Shown here in pieces: positions 59,823 through 64,000 of a stretch of DNA of 64,000 bases (position 1 is the stretch's first letter; each line of letters opens with the position of its first letter). The notes below the pieces were generated by a model. The model saw only the letters and a program-made list of their open reading frames with translations, ran no database searches and had not been told where the DNA came from. The position numbers and the translations under genes are program-made. Where the stretch lies: assembly GCA_942486035.1 (NCBI GenBank), contig CALNXK010000002.1, positions 5,001,501 through 5,065,500 on the forward strand, given 5' to 3'. The stretch comes from Porites lobata. Lineage: Eukaryota > Cnidaria > Anthozoa > Scleractinia > Poritidae.

Positions 59823-60872
59823 TTACCCCCTAGAAGTCCCTGTTACGCTTTCCCTTTGGATAGTCTGAGTTTCACATCCCCTGACTGGGCAGCGACACTT
59901 AAACGTGTCTTTTATCGCTATTCGAATCTCGGCGACCCGCCAAAAGTAAACCAAGGGATTTAGCGACGAGTTTATAAACGTTATTGTCCCTGTAAACTGC
60001 AGCGCAATGTGTTTGTTCACACTGTAGTCAGCTAGTTGTATAACAATGGCTGTGCAGATGTACGGAAAATAAAAAAGGAAAAGAAAGAAACAGACGTAAA
60101 AAGTGTTGATAGCCGATCTCGTCCATCGAGCAAAATGCATTTGCGATGAAACATGCCGCCGCGTTTGAACTTGTGCTTGTGTGTTTATTTGCGTTTGATG
60201 TCTCTTGACAACACTGTAGATTCTAGAATACATCAGTACAACGACAAACAATGAAATGGCAAAGGACAATATTGCGGCACGGTAGTATACTGATGTGCTT
60301 TGTGTCCATACGAAGCCTAGTAAACTTGACATCAGCCAAGAGAGAGCGATAATAACTATGACTTTCCTATTGGTGACTATGATTGGATATCGCATGTGCA
60401 GATGAAATACGAGGTACCTATCCACACTGATGATAGTGGCGGTTAAAAAAGAAGCGGAAGACAAAATCACAGAAAGAACATCGAAGGCATCTTTAAGCGC
60501 GCTCGGGCCACCTTTTTCGGTTCCCAGGTAAAAAACGCTCCAAACGACTTGTAGCGGTTGAGTCAGTGAACCGACGAAGAAATCCGTTAAGGCCAGTCCA
60601 AAGAGCAGAGTTAAAGATGGCGAATGTAGAGCTGGAGTCCTCCAGATCACGAACATTATGACGCTATTACCAAAAGCTGCTGTGAAAGAGAAACACGCAT
60701 TGGTAACGCAGTTCACGATAGTATAAGATCTTAGTTTCACGATGTCGTCTTCACTTATAGACAAGTTGGGGTAACCATAACTCAGTTTGAAGTTCTCCAT
60801 GTTAAATATATAACTCACAGAATAGTAAGAAGAGGAATTAATAATAATGCAAGCAATCGTTTTTAAGGCCAA
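59823..60872 (-). CDS. class A (rhodopsin family) G protein-coupled receptor, MECA-like
   Basis: A single-exon frame of 349 codons with seven hydrophobic segments. Landmarks: TM1 GNSVI (68-72), TM2 LALTD (93-97), TM3 DRY (151-153), TM4 W179, TM5 with MYSRIY, TM6 FYFP (267-270, in place of CWxP), TM7 NSSLNPLVY (301-309) and a cysteine-rich tail KCRCPVRGC. The TM3 cysteine, the loop-2 cysteine and the TM5 proline are all missing, and the second outer loop is very short. The melanocortin/EDG/cannabinoid/adenosine cluster shares these traits. The ligand is unknown. ATG at codon 25 (60800-60798, MENFKLSYGYPNLS) is the likelier start, as it leaves a short glycosylatable N-terminus; that gives 325 aa. 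Confidence 0.85.
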   Translation of the reverse strand: MALKTIACIIINSSSYYSVSYIFNMENFKLSYGYPNLSISEDDIVKLRSYTIVNCVTNACFSFTAAFGNSVIMFVIWRTPALHSPSLTLLFGLALTDFFVGSLTQPLQVVWSVFYLGTEKGGPSALKDAFDVLSVILSSASFLTATIISVDRYLVFHLHMRYPIIVTNRKVIVIIALSWLMSSLLGFVWTQSTSVYYRAAILSFAISLFVVVLMYSRIYSVVKRHQTQINTQAQVQTRRHVSSQMHFARWTRSAINTFYVCFFLFLFYFPYICTAIVIQLADYSVNKHIALQFTGTITFINSSLNPLVYFWRVAEIRIAIKDTFKCRCPVRGCETQTIQRESVTGTSRG

Positions 60873-62600
60873 TATGTACCGCAGTTAAACGATTATGGAA
60901 ATTCTCTTCACCTGTCAGCGTAAGAACAGTGTGTGATTGATCAATTTATTTGATTAAAATTTTTGCTTTCAGTTATGAGGAAAGATAAATATCACTTGAA
61001 ACAAAAAACTCTTTGCTCAAAGCACTTTTGCTTTAATAAGGTAGACTATAGTTAAGAATTTTGGCGTAAGCTAGCATTGAAAACTAATAGATTACAAACG
61101 AAAAACTGATACTACTTCAAGACTATTCTTCAACGCCAAAGCACCATCCAGTTTTATTAAACTTAAGAACCTTGGGTAAAGTGATGGCCTTAGACGGCCG
61201 CAAAGCAATCGAAAAGATCGTTTTATATCCCAGTGGCCGTGCCTAGCACCAAAGACGTTAAACAAATTGTTTACTATAACTTTAATCAGTTTACTTGAAT
61301 AGCAACTTACGGTAGGCCCGTTCTTCTTTCTTTTGAAATTTAGATTAAAATTTATAGTAAATTAAACATTGTGTATTTTATACCGACTAATATCGGTTAT
61401 AACATATTATACTGATTTCTAAATCTTGATTTAGCTATGTTGTAGGGCATAAAAACAAGAGAAAGCTAAGTGCGTTTTTACTTCAAATAAGTATGGTTGA
61501 ATAAAAAGTGACTCTTATGACGTTTATTCACCGAATAAATACTTGATATTAATATTGAAAAGCAGTCTATGTTTGCTTTTCTTATGGGAAAACGAAACAT
61601 ACATAATTAAAGAGACAGTTGCAGCTGCCAAAGGGACGTTCAGTTCACGAGACAGAAATAGTTAAGTTTTCACAGAAAAGTCGCTTATTTTTCCACACAC
61701 ATTTTCTGTTTTGTTCACGATACATTTCCTTTGCTAATACAAGGGAGAGTTTGTTTTTAAATGAATATTATCATCTTTTATTTTCTATTAAGTTTCTTAG
61801 TACTCATGGCCTATGTTTGCTTTAACCGGGAGATTGTGTTGGAATTAATTATAACACATTAGTGGATATTATCAGGAAACCACTACTAAACGTCTCACGT
61901 TTATTATTCTCTTACTATTTGTAGCTTAAAAGCTCGTTTTGGTTTCATTTTGAAGAAGTTGAGTAAACAGTAGGCTTAACGATTAACATTCTCAAGTTAC
62001 TGTCAATCATAAATCATATATTAGTTCTGGAAACAAAACTACCCCTCAAGGCAATAAATTTCAAAATGTTTTCTGCCAAGTAAATGCGAATAGGAAAATC
62101 AAGTTTTACATTGTGAAAAAGAAAAAAAAATGACTGTTCCCAAAAATCATGGTGAACCACCATCTAAAATTGACTTTTGTACGGTAGAGCATAGTTAGTA
62201 GAGGAGAATGGTTATGAAAGGCGGCAAACATCAACTATAAAAACAGCGATGCTCAAAGTTTATGTTGGTGGCTCCATGACGGTGCACAAACCTTTGTTTT
62301 CTGTCGGCAAAGTGTGATGGAATAAACTAATGCCACGTTTTTATTGGTCAATACGATTAAAATGTTCGGAATGCTAATGAACGTTGTGCACCTTCAGGTC
62401 CGCAAAAACATATAACTAAGGAGTCTGACGGGTTTCATAACCATTGCACGCCATTAACTATGGGTAGAGCGATTCTTTATCTCGATACCAGTACCAATGG
62501 TAAAATTTTACCACCAAAAATACATTTGATATTCCATGAATTTAAAGATAATTTCCAGTAGATGTTCCCCCTCTGCGGACAAGGAGATCGTTTTTGTTTG
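60873..62600. other. intergenic, no gene recognised
   Basis: AT-rich 5' flank of the GPCR. No repeat structure or coding sequence that I can support. Confidence 0.4.
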
Positions 62601-62624
62601 CGATTCAAAGTATTAGTCAGATAA

Positions 62625-63245
62625 AAAAACCTTGTAGATAGTCTCCTGGAAGGCGTTGCAAGAGGTAGGGTAGAAAGGGAAAAAAGAGAGCGGGAATATT
62701 GCCCCACTCACCCATCTCCTCTTTCTGCACCTGCCACGTTTACTTTACTTAAATAAAGAAATATACAGTGATTATCAGGAGGGGGACCTGGTATGAGTAC
62801 AATTTGGCAAAAGATTAACTTGAACCATCTCCCCAAGCGTATGAAGGCTCAAATAGCTCCCCTCCCTCCACGTTAATGCCGATAAATAAGCCAAGTCTTT
62901 CAAAGTTTCTTTTTCTCTTACTTAAATGAAACTTTATAACAACAATAAGTAAGAAGTCATGAACTAAAAACTTAACCAATGTAAACTACAGGTTAAAAGT
63001 TTAAAATGTAAAATAGACTACAAAAATATAAGAGATAACAAAACCTTGTTAATAGCCTCCTTTAAAGGCATCGCAGAGGTGGGGAAGAAAAGGAAAAGGA
63101 ACGGAGATCTTCCCCCCTCCCCCTAATCTCTCCTTTTAGCACCTGTCACGAAAGCCCGTTCACTTAAGTAATGGAGTATGTAATAATTATCGAGGGGTGG
63201 GGGAGGGGGCTCTGGTATGAGTACCTATTAGGCAAAAGGTTAAAC
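62625..63245. repeat. diverged tandem duplication, period about 415 bases
   Basis: Two copies (about 62625-62825 and 63040-63245) share AAAACCTTGT-ATAG-CTCCT, a purine-rich GGAAAA block, CACCTGxCACG, and a close GGTATGAGTAC followed by GGCAAAAG-TTAA. No coding capacity. Confidence 0.6.
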
Positions 63246-63728
63246 TTAAACCGAGTCTTTGGAAGTGTCTACACTGGAGTTTTTTGATGCAAATATAGAC
63301 TGACAAAAATTCAGTGAATCAAGAATTTTAGAAAGAAATGTTTTGCTTGCCTTCCGAAGAGCCGCAGATGAGTCACGTTCAAGTTAAGCGAACGAAAACG
63401 ACATTGAATCGAAGAGTGTCGTATTTCAAGATCCTAAATTGTGAGAGGTTAATTGAAACCGATTCGTCGCGACTTTGATTGGGTGAGAAGGAAGGAATTA
63501 AATTGTGCAAGAAACGCATATTTTTAGTTATTACCTCACTTTAAAAAGTATAAGAAGATTTAAAGAGAAGCCATCTGTCCGACGTAAAAAACCGTCTATG
63601 ATTTTGCTGGCCTAAAAAGTGCTGAGCTTAAACGAGAAGTTGAGCGAGGTTCAACTTTTACGCGTACGATCGGCGACCCTTCATGTATTGCCTCTATTTT
63701 ATTTGCGAACGAAATTTTACGCACGTAT

Positions 63729-64000
63729 GTACTGTCGTACTTTGTAATAATCGTCGCACTTTGTAATACCTGTCGCACTTTGTAATAAAATTGTCACACT
63801 TTGTAATACCTGTCGCACTTTGTAATAACACTTGTCGCACTTTGTAATAAAAAAGCTGTCGCACTTTGTACAAATTACGCGACACTAGAAATCAACCCTA
63901 AAAGAGAAGACTTTGTGTGTGTGGTTACCCCTATTCGCTGAATGTGAGACCACAGTGAAGAAGGAAAAATGACAATGCATGTGTTAATATTTTCTTTTCC
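63729..64000. mobile_element. left end of a second GTCGCACTTTGTAATA-ended element (cut by window end)
   Basis: Starts GTACTGTCGTACTTTG and continues with about seven units of GTCGCACTTTGTAATA to about 63870, the same architecture as 45316-46837 with a C in place of A in the unit. The right end lies outside the window. Confidence 0.7.

Overview
This is a window from an animal nuclear genome, AT-rich, intron-containing and crowded with transposons. The gene families point to an anthozoan cnidarian, most likely a stony coral: secreted LamG-PAN proteins, a HEPN/B-box/filamin/NHL protein and a short-loop class A GPCR without the usual disulfide cysteines. The species cannot be named from sequence alone. 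All gene models are hand-built from reading frames, splice signals and comparison of paralogues inside the window.

Layout. Bases 1-11 kb (+) hold a HEPN-B-box-coiled-coil-filamin-NHL gene with CDS 7169-10945. A probable 5' non-coding exon lies near 319-369, and a long first intron is packed with MITEs and a dead LINE. Bases 11-17 kb contain three non-autonomous DNA transposons with readable terminal repeats (a 9-bp TSD Mutator-like element, a TTAA-flanked element and a 3-kb TIR element). Bases 17-26.7 kb and 41.4-50.6 kb are two direct copies of one segmental duplication. Each copy carries two minus-strand genes for small secreted proteins (signal peptide, LamG jellyroll, PAN/apple), called here A and B. 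A2 and B2 look intact. A1 has lost 14 residues in its LamG domain, and B1 is frameshifted in the PAN exon. Between the copies lie repeats, a degenerate partial copy of the HEPN-NHL gene (31.4-35.1 kb) split by a truncated LINE, and one copy of a 4.45-kb transposon. A second, inverted copy of that transposon lies at 53.8-58.3 kb. The two form a giant inverted repeat around A2/B2. A tRNA-derived SINE sits at 53.4 kb. A single-exon GPCR is at 59.8-60.9 kb (-). The window ends inside another repeat-ended transposon.

The two halves of the segmental duplication serve as natural empty sites for one another, so several insertions (hAT-like in copy 1, a 1.5-kb repeat-ended element in copy 2) can be delimited to within a base or two. 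No operon-like organisation is expected. The A/B genes act outside the cell (recognition, adhesion or matrix, by inference) and the GPCR at the plasma membrane. The HEPN-NHL protein is probably an intracellular RNA- or protein-binding TRIM-like factor.
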